A DNA stretch of 64,000 nt from the NCBI GenBank assembly GCA_000727475.1, contig KL647292.1, positions 4,631,162 to 4,695,161 of the forward strand, in the 5' to 3' direction. The notes under the pieces were generated by a model, which saw only the letters and a program-made list of their open reading frames with translations, was not told where the DNA came from and ran no database searches. Numbering within the stretch: the first letter of the stretch is position 1; each line of letters starts with the position of its first letter. Positions 39,001 to 49,900 of this stretch are shown here, piece by piece. A program made the translations under genes and the position numbers. The DNA comes from Sarcocystis neurona. Taxonomy: Eukaryota > Apicomplexa > Conoidasida > Eucoccidiorida > Sarcocystidae.

Positions 39001-40087
39001 CACCGTACGTTGCCGTATACCTAGCTGGCCGCCGCGGCCGCAGCTGCGGGCGTACGTACACATACAGAGCACAGCAACAACAGGAGGAGAAGGAGCTGCT
39101 CCCACAGAAAGCAAGTGTAACGAGCACACCGCCGCAGTAGCAACAGCGCTCCCCGCATTCGCACATACGGGCGTAACAGCAGCGGCAGCGGCTGCTGGTG
39201 AGAAACTCCGCGCGGAGAGTGTGATATAGTGGGGAGCCCCAGCAATGGATCAGCAGTTGCACCACCGCTGCCTATTCGTCGAATGTCAAAGAAATGCTGC
39301 AAGGAGACGACATGGGCTGTTCTCGCCTCTCCTCGCTGCCCCCTCCAACTCCTCTAGTTAGCTGCGCATGGCCGTGTGTGCGGAGTACATATGCCCGACA
39401 CGCCCTGCAGTCTGAGGCCTCCAGCAGCCCGCACGCAAGTTCTCTCGCACACATGCCTGGCCTTCGACAACTGCTGCCATTCGCCGCCTGTCCCAGGAAC
39501 TTTTCCTGCCTCTTGTGTGAGCGCAACTACCGCTGCCGATTTGCCGCTGCTGCTGCGGCCGCTGACGCATGGCCTGCTATTTCTGCACCTGCTGCAACTG
39601 CAAGCAGCCGTGGCTTTCCGTTGTCCACGTAGACTGCGGCCTTCTCTTCCTCCTCCGTCCCGCAGCTGCCACTTCTTTGCAAGATTGCCATTGCCACCTC
39701 TGCATGAGTATCATGCCCCTGCCCGTGTCCATGCGTGCGTCCGCATATCCGTGCCTCGCTCGCCCACGAGCTTGCACATATGCAGCACATACGCGTATAT
39801 ATATGATTGTACACTTATATAGATGTGTATCTACGAATATATGTATGTATATATACACATTTTTAGCTGTGTGCACTGAGTGTACATAAGCGACCTGGCG
39901 TATACATGCAGACAATATACGTGGCGGCATACGTGGGAATATACTACTTTTAGTACACAAGAAGGTGCTGCTCTTGGTACACAATAAGGCAGTCAACTAT
40001 ATACATGGGCACGTGGGAGCGGACGGATAGGTGCGTACATGTGGACGAAGAGTACGTACGTGGACGCGCATTTTCTCTTTACTGCAG

Positions 40088-40357
40088 GTGCTTCCACCCG
40101 TCGACAATTTTTTGACTTTTCTTCTGGCCGACAAGGTGCCCTCGCCTGTTCTGCAGGAGCTCTGCAGCAGCACCAGCGGCGTCTCGTCAGAAACAGCACT
40201 GCAGAAGCAGCAGAGTAGCCGAAGCAGGAGGAGCAGCAGGAGCAACAGCCACAGAAGCAGCGTCAGCAGGGAGACCGGCAGCGAAGACGTGAAGCGGCAA
40301 TGCAGCGCCTCCCCCGCTCAAAAGAGAAAACAACAGCAGTGGAGAAGCCAGCGATAG
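40088..40357 (+). other. candidate terminal exon
   Basis: The acceptor TTTTCTCTTTACTGCAG ends at 40087. The frame from 40088 reads VLPPVDNFLTFLLADKVPSP, then a Ser/Arg-rich and Gln-rich tail, and stops TAG at 40355-40357. The first 30 codons are non-repetitive and plausible as protein. No upstream exon with matching phase was found. Confidence 0.2.
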
Positions 40358-40576
40358 CAGCCGCAGCAGCCTCCGCAGCAGCCTCCGCAGCAGCGGCGCT
40401 GCGGCATGAAACATCTTCACATCCAGCAGCAGTGAAGCAGCAGCAGCAGCAGCAGCAAAAGCAGCAGCGTCAAGAGCTGCAGCAGCACAGAGCGTGAGGC
40501 TGCAGCAGAACAAGAAGATCCACCTGCCCGACGATAAGACCGGGACTGCGTTCTCCTCAACACCAGTCCCCCCACG

Positions 40577-40591
40577 CCCCCCCCCCCCCCC
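40577..40591. repeat. 15-base C homopolymer
   Basis: An uninterrupted C run (G run on the other strand) just after a CAG-rich tract. It is a likely length-variable or assembly-sensitive site. Confidence 0.9.
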
Positions 40592-40639
40592 TCAGCGGGA
40601 GAGGGGCAGCATCTACGCAAATCTACAGCAGCAGACGTA

Positions 40640-41010
40640 CGTATAACATAAACCTATATAGAGACGTAGCTGTCTATATACGTCTATGTATATATATATA
40701 TATGTTTACATGTAAGGTACAGCTATGTAGACACATGTATATGTATATTTCCCTGCATATACATAGTTCATATATATATATATATATGTATAAGGTACAG
40801 CTACGTAGAGAAATCGCCATACAGATGTACAAAGAGTTTCCCAACAACACAAAGAGAGAGCCATGTGTAGATCTACGTATACCCACGTGTAAACAGCTGT
40901 CCACCTACATATCATCATATATACATATAAATGTAACGTACAACCACGTACGCGTGTATATATATGTATAAGGTATGTGTGAGGTATATAGATAAAATAT
41001 GTGGATAACT
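40640..41010. repeat. TA-rich tract
   Basis: (TA)n runs separated by related segments. ATAAGGTACAGCTA and TGTAAGGTACAGCTATGTAG occur close together, so part of it is a short tandem duplication. I see no gene in it. Confidence 0.75.
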
Positions 41011-41153
41011 ATGTGTATGACTCGGGTGCGTATTATGTGAGTTGGTGAACACAGACGGGAGCAGCAGCAGAAGCGTCGCAGCAGCAGCAGAAAGGCGAAC
41101 AGGAGTTCCGTAGCTACAACGCAGTTGGAGACGGACGCGGAGGTGGCTGCGGT

Positions 41154-41828
41154 TTGTTGACACCAGCAGCACCGGCAACAGCAGAGAAGCGAGCCGTCAC
41201 AGCAATATCCGTATCCTTCTGCTTCAAGCGGAGAGAAGCCCAACGCTTTCAGCGGAGCATGCTGGTCGAAGAGATACAGAAAGCCTGCAGTGAAAATCCC
41301 AGAGTCTCCAGCAGGGGCCGCGCACCTCCTTTCTTCGTTGTGCTGCGCACCTGCGGTCTTCACAAGAAGCGCTCCCGGACAGAGAGCGAAGGGAAGGCGC
41401 TGCTGCCTGCGCCACCAGCAACAACAGCAGAGGAGGGAGGAGCAGCAGCAACAGCAGCAGAGGAGGGAGCAGCAACAGCAGCAGCACGGGGAGGAGCAGC
41501 ATCAGCGGCAGCAAGGGGGGGGGAGGGTACAGCAGCAACGGTAACAGAGGGAGGAGCAGCAGGAGCGACAGGAAGAGAGGAGCAGTGGCAGCAACAGGAA
41601 GACAGGAGCAACAGCAGCGACAGGAAGAGAGGCGCAGCAGCAGCAGCAGCAGTGACGGTTGCTCGTGCAGCGACTATCGCAGAAACGTGTGAGCACCGTA
41701 GCAGCAGCAGAGCAGCAAGGACTGTCATATTACTTCCCGTAGCTCTGTGCAGCACACGCGTCTGCTGGCAGGCCAAGGAAACTCTCGCGCGTATTGCCAT
41801 TACCGCTGCAGCACACGTTATCGCTTGA
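41154..41828 (+). CDS. possible open frame upstream of IF-1, 224 codons
   Basis: The first 80 codons are not repetitive (FKRREAQRFQRSMLVEEIQK, GLHKKRSRTES), followed by Ala/Thr/Glu and Gln/Ala tracts, ending TGA at 41826-41828. The start is uncertain, since the reading begins at a TTG codon and could be an exon start. It lies 225 bp upstream of the IF-1 start codon, in a different frame. It might be an upstream exon of that gene, a separate gene, or chance. No domain is recognised. Confidence 0.2.
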   Translation: MLTPAAPATAEKRAVTAISVSFCFKRREAQRFQRSMLVEEIQKACSENPRVSSRGRAPPFFVVLRTCGLHKKRSRTESEGKALLPAPPATTAEEGGAAATAAEEGAATAAARGGAASAAARGGEGTAATVTEGGAAGATGREEQWQQQEDRSNSSDRKRGAAAAAAVTVARAATIAETCEHRSSSRAARTVILLPVALCSTRVCWQAKETLARIAITAAAHVIA

Positions 41829-42052
41829 GGTGGCTGCTGCGGCGGGATGCGTCTGCTGCTGTTCGGGCTGCTTGGGTTGCGTTGCCACTGCTCTTTTGGC
41901 GGCTGTTAACGTCCCGCTGCTGCTGGTGTTCCTGTCAGTAGCTCCGTGGATTGTACTGCCGCGGCGGAGTGACAGCTCCGCTGCAGTTCCTCTGCTGTTG
42001 CTGCTGCCCTTCTTTTTCACTTGCGTTCCCCACACCCAAAAACGCTTCTCCG

Positions 42053-43720
42053 ATGTTTCTGCTGTTGCCGTCTCAATCGGAAGCTTGGCGGTCTTCTTCT
42101 TCGGTACTCCTGCTGCTGCAGCTGTTGCTGTTGTGTCTGCTGCAGCGGCGTCTCCCCACGTGGCCCGCACAGGCTTCGCTGTTGCAACCGCCCGTAACGA
42201 GTAGCTCCCCTTCCTCTCTTCTGCTTCTGGTGCTGCTGTCCTCTCCTTCTGCTGGTCTTTCGTCTTCGCGGCGCTCTGCCTACGCACTGCACAGCCCTGC
42301 GGCATCTTCATCCAGACGCTTGCAGCAGCCAAGGCGACACACCCCTCCCTCACTGTTTTCACGAGAGCGTCACCCCTGGTGCTGCAGTCGCTGCTGCTGT
42401 TCGTCATCCTGCCGCTGCTACTGCTCCTCTCCGTCCTCCTCTTCTGGCTGCTGGTGCTGCTGCGAACGTTGCTCTCGCTGTCATTTTTCTTCGTGCCCCT
42501 TTGCACACGTGTTCTTCCTCCGGCCTGCCGCAGGCGGTTGCTGCCGATATTCACCTGCTGCTGCTACCTCGTACTCTTCTTATTCTTCGATCTTCTTCGT
42601 GCGTCATGTGTCACTAGCGACAACACTTTGGGATAGGGAAAGAAACGCGTGCAGCAGCATAGGCCCATGCACCTGCTGCACTCTACCCACTGCGGGTCGC
42701 TGTGGCGGGAAGAGGAACGCCGTTACCCCTACCTATTTGAGCCAGCGCAGCAACACGCACACGAGCGGGAGCAATGGCATGTTCACCTGCTGCAGCTGGA
42801 GCGGCGAAGCTAGAAATAGCCGCGGCAGCACAAAGACACACAACATTGTCAGGACCAATAGCAGCAACAGCAGCAGCGTTGGAGACGGCTGTCAGCAAGA
42901 ATTCACAAGCGTGCCCAGCCCCGCAGTAGGGAGCAGCGCCTACAGTAGCCGTGATTCGGACAGGAGCAGCAGCAACACAGGCACCCGCAGCAACATCGGC
43001 AGCACTTCTATACCCCCCCGCAGTCAGAGCAGCCACTACGGCATTCACAAGAGCAGCAGCAGTGGAATCCTTCGTAGCAGCAGCAGCGTAGGCATTACTC
43101 GTAGCAGCTGCGGCGGCCCTGAGACCACCAGTAGCAGCAGTAGGCAGGTGACGACTAGTCTCTGGGTGCTTGACACTTCGGTAGACAGGCACCAAAGCAG
43201 CAGCCCCCACAGAACTGTTTTGTTTGGGAAACGAGGCGGCAGGGGCGGTGAGATTCTAACTGCTACGGGCCGGGTCACCGCATGCCTGCCTGGAGGCACG
43301 TTCATGGTGGAGCTGCTTCCTGCTGCTGTTTCTTCCTCCGGAGGAGTTGAAGGAGCCACGCGCACACCGGCAGACGCAGCGGCAGAAGAACACGCAGCAG
43401 CAGCAGCACTCGCTGCATCTGTGTCAGCGGAAGCAGGCAGAGGTCAGCCCGTCGCAGCTGCAGCAGCAGCGAGAAAGCGAAAAACAGCTGTCTCGCCTCT
43501 GGCGCTCGTAGGCAAACAGATGCTGTGCACCCTGAGTGGAAAGCTGCGGGTACATCGCATACGCGTACAGCTGTACGACTCGGTAGATGTGGAGTGTTCC
43601 TTGCTGGACCACACGCGAGGCCGGATTGTTTACCGTCGCAAAGGAGACGTGCCCGACTCCGCTACGGCTGCTTCTTCTCGAAGCAGCAAACGGAAGAAAA
43701 AAGCAACTCACAAACACTAG
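42053..43720 (+). CDS. infA: bacterial-type translation initiation factor IF-1, probably apicoplast-targeted
   Basis: IF-1 is a single S1/OB-fold protein that binds the A site of the bacterial-type 30S subunit during initiation; here the likely target is the apicoplast ribosome. From ATG 42053 (first ATG after an in-frame TAG at 41939) the product is 555 aa, against about 72 in bacteria. Residues 400-422 (GRVTACLPGGTFMVELL) match the first IF-1 strands. Residues 486-535 (LSGKLRVHRIRVQLYDSVDV, then HTRGRIVYRRKGD) match the rest. Between them lies a 63-residue Ala-rich insertion (423-485). The N-terminus has a hydrophobic segment (VLLLLQLLLLCLL, residues 18-30) followed by a Ser/Arg-rich stretch, like a signal peptide plus transit peptide. 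A Ser-rich region fills the middle. The C-terminus is Lys/Arg-rich. Introns in the N-terminal part cannot be excluded. The family call is firm; start and targeting are inferred. Confidence 0.8.
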   Translation: MFLLLPSQSEAWRSSSSVLLLLQLLLLCLLQRRLPTWPAQASLLQPPVTSSSPSSLLLLVLLSSPSAGLSSSRRSAYALHSPAASSSRRLQQPRRHTPPSLFSRERHPWCCSRCCCSSSCRCYCSSPSSSSGCWCCCERCSRCHFSSCPFAHVFFLRPAAGGCCRYSPAAATSYSSYSSIFFVRHVSLATTLWDRERNACSSIGPCTCCTLPTAGRCGGKRNAVTPTYLSQRSNTHTSGSNGMFTCCSWSGEARNSRGSTKTHNIVRTNSSNSSSVGDGCQQEFTSVPSPAVGSSAYSSRDSDRSSSNTGTRSNIGSTSIPPRSQSSHYGIHKSSSSGILRSSSSVGITRSSCGGPETTSSSSRQVTTSLWVLDTSVDRHQSSSPHRTVLFGKRGGRGGEILTATGRVTACLPGGTFMVELLPAAVSSSGGVEGATRTPADAAAEEHAAAAALAASVSAEAGRGQPVAAAAAARKRKTAVSPLALVGKQMLCTLSGKLRVHRIRVQLYDSVDVECSLLDHTRGRIVYRRKGDVPDSATAASSRSSKRKKKATHKH

Positions 43721-43762
43721 TGTTGACAACGTGGATGCCTCACGTGTCGACGACCTTCAGGC

Positions 43763-43924
43763 ATGGCGCGTGGCGCGACTGCTGCTGCTTCTGGCGGAAA
43801 TTACGATAGAGAACCAGAGCTCACAAACGTTGTGGTTCTTCTCGTGCGTCTGGCAGGACTTACGGAAGAGGAGTACGACTCAGAACGCTATCGTTGTTCG
43901 TCGTCTCCCTTGCTGCGTGTCTAG
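43763..43924 (+). CDS. small open frame, 53 aa, unknown
   Basis: ATG at 43763 (GGCATGG context), stop TAG at 43922-43924, 42 bp after the IF-1 stop. The sequence is non-repetitive and helical-looking (NVVVLLVRLAGLTEEEYDSE). It may be a 3' exon of another gene, since CGACCTTCAG just upstream could be an acceptor, or just IF-1 3' UTR. No family is recognised. Confidence 0.2.
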   Translation: MARGATAAASGGNYDREPELTNVVVLLVRLAGLTEEEYDSERYRCSSSPLLRV

Positions 43925-46900
43925 AGGTGCTCTGGGTCTGTGCACATGCTTCCCCATGTACGGTTGTATACCGTGGGCGTGCGCACACGTATAATCTCTT
44001 TCACGAACGCACTCCTTCATAATAGACGTGGGGAGAGAGCAATCCCATTAAACGGGAATACCGCTTCTCTCGCGAAGAGAAGTACTACCACTTTACTTAC
44101 ACACAAGTCACCAGTATGTAACTGAAGGTCTGTCTGCTGTATACGGGCGTACTGGTAGATCTGAACGCGTGCGCGTATGTATGTATAGAGCGGCTTAGAG
44201 ATACACGTGGATCGGTTGATTGTGAGTGTGTGTGTACAGGTGTACGTGTGTGATGCGACGTGTATGTGTGAGCGTGTGCGTGCTCGTAAGACAAATTCTT
44301 GAAAAACATGCCCAGGTGTGCGTGACATTTTACTCGGCACATTTATGGGTATATATATACATATGCGTTTCCACGCGTACATATACCTTTGCGTATCTCT
44401 CTGCGTACAGTTGTGTATGTGGCAGGTGCAGGTACTATATCTTTTGTACCTCCAGCTGTGTAAGATGCGCAGCTGTACGTGCCGACGCCTGCAGCGGCGA
44501 GCACCGGTCCGCACAAATCTAGAAGGCAGAACCTCTGTCCTGATGCGCTAAGCAGCAGTCGGCATCTCAGTTGTGAAGTTTAAGCAGTGACAGGATGACT
44601 GCAGCTACGTGCACTGGCTCTTCAGAAATATCCGCCTACAGCAGCTCTGGAACCGAAAAATGCTGCGACTACCTCATGCGTCGCCAGGCGGGCACAGCTG
44701 ACGGAGGCGAAGATGAACAGCGTTGATTTCTATGGACAACCTTGTATCAACAGGCAGTGTCGATTATTTGGAAGCCCCTTCTTGCACCTGCTACTGCCAG
44801 TACCGGTTCCGTGGTTACCCTTACGAACACACGTACTACAGATATCCTTACTACTAGTATTCCAGTGTTGTTAGAAAATTCACCATATCTATTACAGCAA
44901 CCATACGGAGCACTCCAACTACTGCAGTTGTCCTCCGACACAGCTACGACGACCACACGAGTATTACGCAAGATTTCTTATCAGTACGAAGACACCATTC
45001 TGCTGTCTGTGCAAATAAATGGTATGTATCACTACAATGCTACTAGACGACGGCTGCTGTTACCATACTCAGAACTCCCGCTACTATTGAACTCTACATC
45101 GCTATCCTTATCCTCCTGCTAATCCTAGGACTGCACGCACTTCCGGTAGCAGTAGTACCACTTAGGGACACTAAAGTACTTTTCAGCACTTTCAGGAGGA
45201 GATCTACTGTACCCATTGCCAACAACCGCAGCGGACACAGCAATCAGATTTGCCGTAATACGAGAGAGCTCATTTTTTCCTCCGTTAGGCGTCATTGAAT
45301 TTCCCAGTTGACAACCCAGATGTAGTTTTCAGGCTCTCCTTCTCCTGTTACCTGTCCCGGACCGACGGAAAAGGATTGTCCTATCAAGTTATATTGTGTA
45401 GATCTACTAGAACATTTTACTCAGTTTGAAACTGTATGCAAACCAGGTCTCGCTCAAGTATCGATTCCCTCTACTACTACCGTCTACAGAAAAGTTTGAC
45501 GTACCGGGCCTGTTGTCTACCTACGACCGCTCTAGGCCGTTCCGGTAAGCCACTCGGTCAATTTCGAACAACAACTGAATTTTTCGTATGTGTATCTGCC
45601 TGCGTGTCATTTTTCTCCCGACATCTCTCTCTACAATTCCTTTACTGCGTTCCCAGGCCTCACTGCAGGCAGATCTCTGCTAACACGGAAATGTCGTTCA
45701 ACAAAGGTCCAGGAAAATCTCCACTTGCTCTTTCTACGGTGCATGCTTTTACATTCTCTCCCCGTGCTTCAACGTCGTAGTTCCGGCGCCGCGCACAGGT
45801 CGAGACTCCAGCCGCATGCTCGACATGGAACGACGTTTCGCTTTTACCGGTTGACGATGTTTTCCTTTGCTTCTTCGACTTCTGACCTCTCTTCACTGAA
45901 TCTAGCTGTATTCCTTTGTCTTTTCCGGTCGTTTATCCCTTGCCCGTGTCTTCTCCCAGGCTGCGTATTCGGCGTTTCAAAACGTGCGCATGTATGTAAG
46001 CATCTCACTGCAGGTATACTTGTTAACCAGAGAATAGGTACTTTGAAACATTCGCAAAGTGGAAAATGCTCTTTCGAACGTAGACTGTTCCGTTTTTCGG
46101 TGTCTGTGAGGAGAGCGCGTACCTTGGTGTTGCGCAGCACAGAAGATATGCATATGTGTGTGTCTATATGACCGTTAAAGGACGCGAAGCAGCGCAGCTT
46201 TCCCCATTTTTAGCCAGAGGAGGGTTTTATATCTTGCCATTCTCAAAAAGCACGGCCTTCCCACGTGTTCTTCTCGGCACAGGTGGCCCTCACGTGCATT
46301 CTTCAGTACTGTTCTTTCTTTTCCAGGTGAAGCACACGGTGCTGGCTCCTCGATTCCCACAAATTTTTCGACGGAAAGAGCAGAAGTGGAGGAAAGAGTA
46401 TGAAAGGAAGAAGGGAAGCACACGAAAAACAGAATGTGCTTCTACATTTTCTCTCCAGTTCAACTTCCAGCTGCTGCTGTGCAGGACAGCGTAGTCACTA
46501 GGCTGGTTTGACAAACAATAAACAATGCCCCCACCGGTAAAGGAAACGCTCTTTTTTCCTGCTTAATCATTTCGAGCGGGAGGTCGCCAGTCGGCCTCTC
46601 CGCTCCTCCTTCTTCTTCCTCCACATTTCCCGGAAAGGCCGCTTTCCGCTGCAACGTCGCAGTTCAACGAAAACTTTTGCATTTTCTTTTTTCTGACCCT
46701 TTTTACGACAATTTTGTTTCCCGATTGAATACTCTTTAGAGGGATTCGTCCACTTCTTGGCAGTAAGGAAAACTCCCGTGTTTCTCGCCTTCGAAGTGTA
46801 CACACAAGGGAGCGACTTGCCTTCTCTCCGTGGTGCCTACACAGCGGCCACGCCCTCCGTCTTCTTGAATTGTTTTATGTAAGAGAGTGGCGCTTTACTT

Positions 46901-46963
46901 GGTGACTTCTACTCGCCAGTAGAACGCGTCTTGTCTCTCAGATTCATCAATAACGGGATAAAC
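43925..46963. other. gap between IF-1 and the giant ATPase gene; repeat-poor island
   Basis: Unlike the rest of the window, 44550-46900 has almost no CAG or TA tracts. 44740-45480 is rich in ACT/TAC steps. Short frames exist on both strands (for example 44742-45122 +, 45590-46171 +, 45844-46140 -), none with a recognisable domain. A two-exon minus-strand model (about 46990-46899 joined to 46836-46563 across a 62-bp GT-AG intron) is phase-consistent but weak and would overlap the start of the ATPase gene. I see no RNA gene. Confidence 0.5.
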
Positions 46964-49900
46964 ATGGCTTCGAAAAATTCTGGGTCTCGTTGTCCCCCGC
47001 CCCCGCCTCCATTTTCCTCCTCTGGAAGTCGGACGCCGGTCGCTCGCTGTCCCAGCGGCACTTCTCTCGTCGAACAGCGCGCCGGACACGCGCCGGCTTT
47101 GTCTTGTCCTACGACCGCTGTTGCAGCTCCTGCATTTTCTGATGTGTGTCAGGCCGGTGCTGCTGCTGCTCCTCCTCGTCCTCCTCCTCTTCTTCATGGT
47201 GCTGGCGTTTCGGCGGCAGGGCCTGCTACCGCCGGTGGCCATGGGGTTGCCCGACCGGCCTGCCGACACCAGCACCAGCACGTCCCTTCACAGCACCAGC
47301 ACCAGCAACCGCTGCTGCATACGTCTCTGCTGCCAAAGCCGGAACTGCAGTCCAGCGCTCAACAGCCGCTTCCGCAGCAGCAGGTGCGACCCCCTGTTGC
47401 CCCGCACGGGCATCAGCATCAACGCTGGCCGCCTTTCCGCCATCAGCAGCAGCAGCAACCACGGGGGACACAACACCAGCAGTATCACCAGGCGCAGCAG
47501 CAGCACTTTACGTCGCAACAGGGGCAGCAGCCGCAGGAGTACTCGCGACGGAAGCTGCTTAGGAATGCGGTGCAGAAACCGCCTCATCCGTCCACTTTGG
47601 GGCAGCCAGCGACGTCCCTCCATCCTCCACAGCAGCAGCAGCTGCTGCAGGGACCTCCTCCCGGTGTACGTTCAGAAGAAACAGAAGGAGATGCCTCCCA
47701 ACCACAACAGCGGCGGCAGCAAGCGCTGCAGCAGCAGCATCGGAGCTCAGCGCAACAGCAGCAAGTGCGGCAACAGCAGCAGAGGAACCCGCAGCAGCCG
47801 TGTCACTTCGAACAGCAGCAACAGCATGTACAGAGGCACCGTTCTGGTCGGCAGCAGCAGCAGCGACCGCTGCAGCAGCAGCAACACGCGCACCGGCAGC
47901 CCCCCCACCACCACCACCAGCGACGGCACAGCAGGGACTGGGGAGACAGTTCTTCCTCGTTTTACCCACGCGGTCCTGCGTCTCTGTCGTCGCATACTGC
48001 CCCTTCTGCTGCTCAGCGGTTCTTTGCTATCGACGCAGCAGCAGCGGGGACTGCAGCAGGTGCTGCAGCAGCGGCGAGAGCCACACGCGCTGCACCGACT
48101 GCGACAAGGATAGTAGCAACGCCAAGAAGAGCAGGAGGAACCACGGGAATGTGTGATGCAGCAGAGGGAAGGGCAACAGCAGCGCCGGGTCTGCTCGGCA
48201 CTGGAGACGCAACGAGGAGCCGCAGGCGGTCGTCCGCGTGCGCAGCAGAGTGCGTTGTCGTAAGTGATACCAGCAGCGACAGCAGCAGCGGCTGTCGTGC
48301 CGGTGAGGGCAGGGACAGCAGCCAGAGGAACCGCAGCAGCAGCGACAGCAGTGGCAGCGACAGCAGCGGCAGCGATAGCAGCAGCAGCGCCAGCAAACGT
48401 GTGAGCAGCAGGGAGATCGTTCCTGGACGCAAAATTGGACGTGGCAATTCTGAGGCAAACGTTCATTCTGCGGCGTCCTGCGCTTCCCGAACGACAGTAG
48501 CACCCGCAGGATCGTCGCCCGGCGCGGCAGCGGTAAACCCCACAAGGGCGGCAGGAGGAGGAGGGAAGCCTCCGCAGCAAGGCGATGTTCTTGCGTGCAG
48601 TTTGTTGCGAAAGGTGCTGCAAGGGCGTCGGCAGCTGCAGGAGCAGCAGCAGCAGGAGAGAAACGTGGAGCCGCAGCAGCAGCAGGCGTCCTACCGCCAG
48701 CAACAGCAGCAAGAGACCTGCCGAACGCAAGAGCAGCAGGTGGGTCTGCACGACAGCAGCGCGCATGCAGCACCCGTTTCGCCAGAGTTCAGATGGAAAG
48801 GAAAACTGCTAGCAATGTGGAAGTCGAAAGGTCTGCGGCTGCTGCAGCACCCTCCCGTTGGAGTGTGCAACAAGGCCGAGCGCATCCTCCTGCTGCAGGA
48901 CGGGGTCGTCCCTTTGTACGACAGCAGCAGCAACAGCAACAGCTTGCAGTGGGGAGAGGAGGAGGATCTGCTGCTGGCCGCTTTCCGAGCCGAGCCGCCC
49001 AACTTTCAGATCCCGCCCCAGGCCGTTCGCTGTATGAAGGAAGGCTTGCAGTTCTCCGTTATTTCTCACACGTAAGACAGCGCGGTTCTTCCCCATCACG
49101 GCTGCAAAGGGAAAGTCAGGGAAACACATCGTAGCAACGTGCATATACGTAGAGTCTTGGAGTGTATACACGTACGTATCTTCATGTTTTCCTGAAGATA
49201 CATACGTGCCTATATGTATATATGTCTTTCTAAGTAATATATATATATATACATATATATATATGCATATCTAAGTGTACGTATATAAATGTATGTACGT
49301 AAAGGCTCGGAGTGTATACACGTACGTATCTTCACGTACTTCTGAACATATATATATATATATATGTATATATGTATTTCTCAGTAATACATATATATAT
49401 GTTCATCAGAGTGTAAGTATATACATGTATATGTAGATTTCTGATTCTTTTTTATTAAAAGTGTATATATGTGTGTATATACGTGTAGAGTGCATGCGTG
49501 CGTGTCTGTATCTATGGGTGCGCGTTTCCAGGGGAGTGTTTGCAGAGGTAGGAGTTGATCGGCTGCAGGTGGCCGAGAGAGCTGCGCTGCAGGGTCTTTT
49601 GTGGGGTGTATGTACACCCGAAACGACGGAACGTCTTGGGTATTATGCAGCCCCACGTGCGTGTGCGTCTTCTTTGCTGTACGCGTGCTTGCGAAGCTTC
49701 GAATGTCCTCCCGTCCGCCTGCTGACTTGTCCGTGGCTTTTCTGTCCTGTCCCGCTATCTTCTGCTGTTTTGCTTCTTTGCCCTTCTCGCTTTCTTGCTG
49801 TCTGTATCGCTCTCTGGCTTCTGTTTGGTCTTCGTGTGCTGCTCCTGCTGCTTGGCTGCAGGACGAACTGCCGCCTAGTGGACCTGTCGACGGGCCTCTG

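Noticed and set aside
44742..45122. 126-codon frame and an overlapping Tyr-rich 42-codon frame, reminiscent of Tyr-rich oocyst wall proteins
   Set aside because: The Tyr and Thr content follows from ACT/TAC-rich DNA. There is no signal peptide and the frames overlap each other.
46563..46990. Two-exon minus-strand model with a 62-bp intron
   Set aside because: The phases match and part of it reads like protein, but the intron is short for this region, the upstream part overlaps the start of the giant gene antisense, and several other frames are equally readable.
47747..48766. 339-codon Leu/Cys/Arg-rich frame on the minus strand inside the giant gene
   Set aside because: It is antisense to the Gln/Ser-rich exon 1 of the ATPase gene and is a mirror of CAG repeats.
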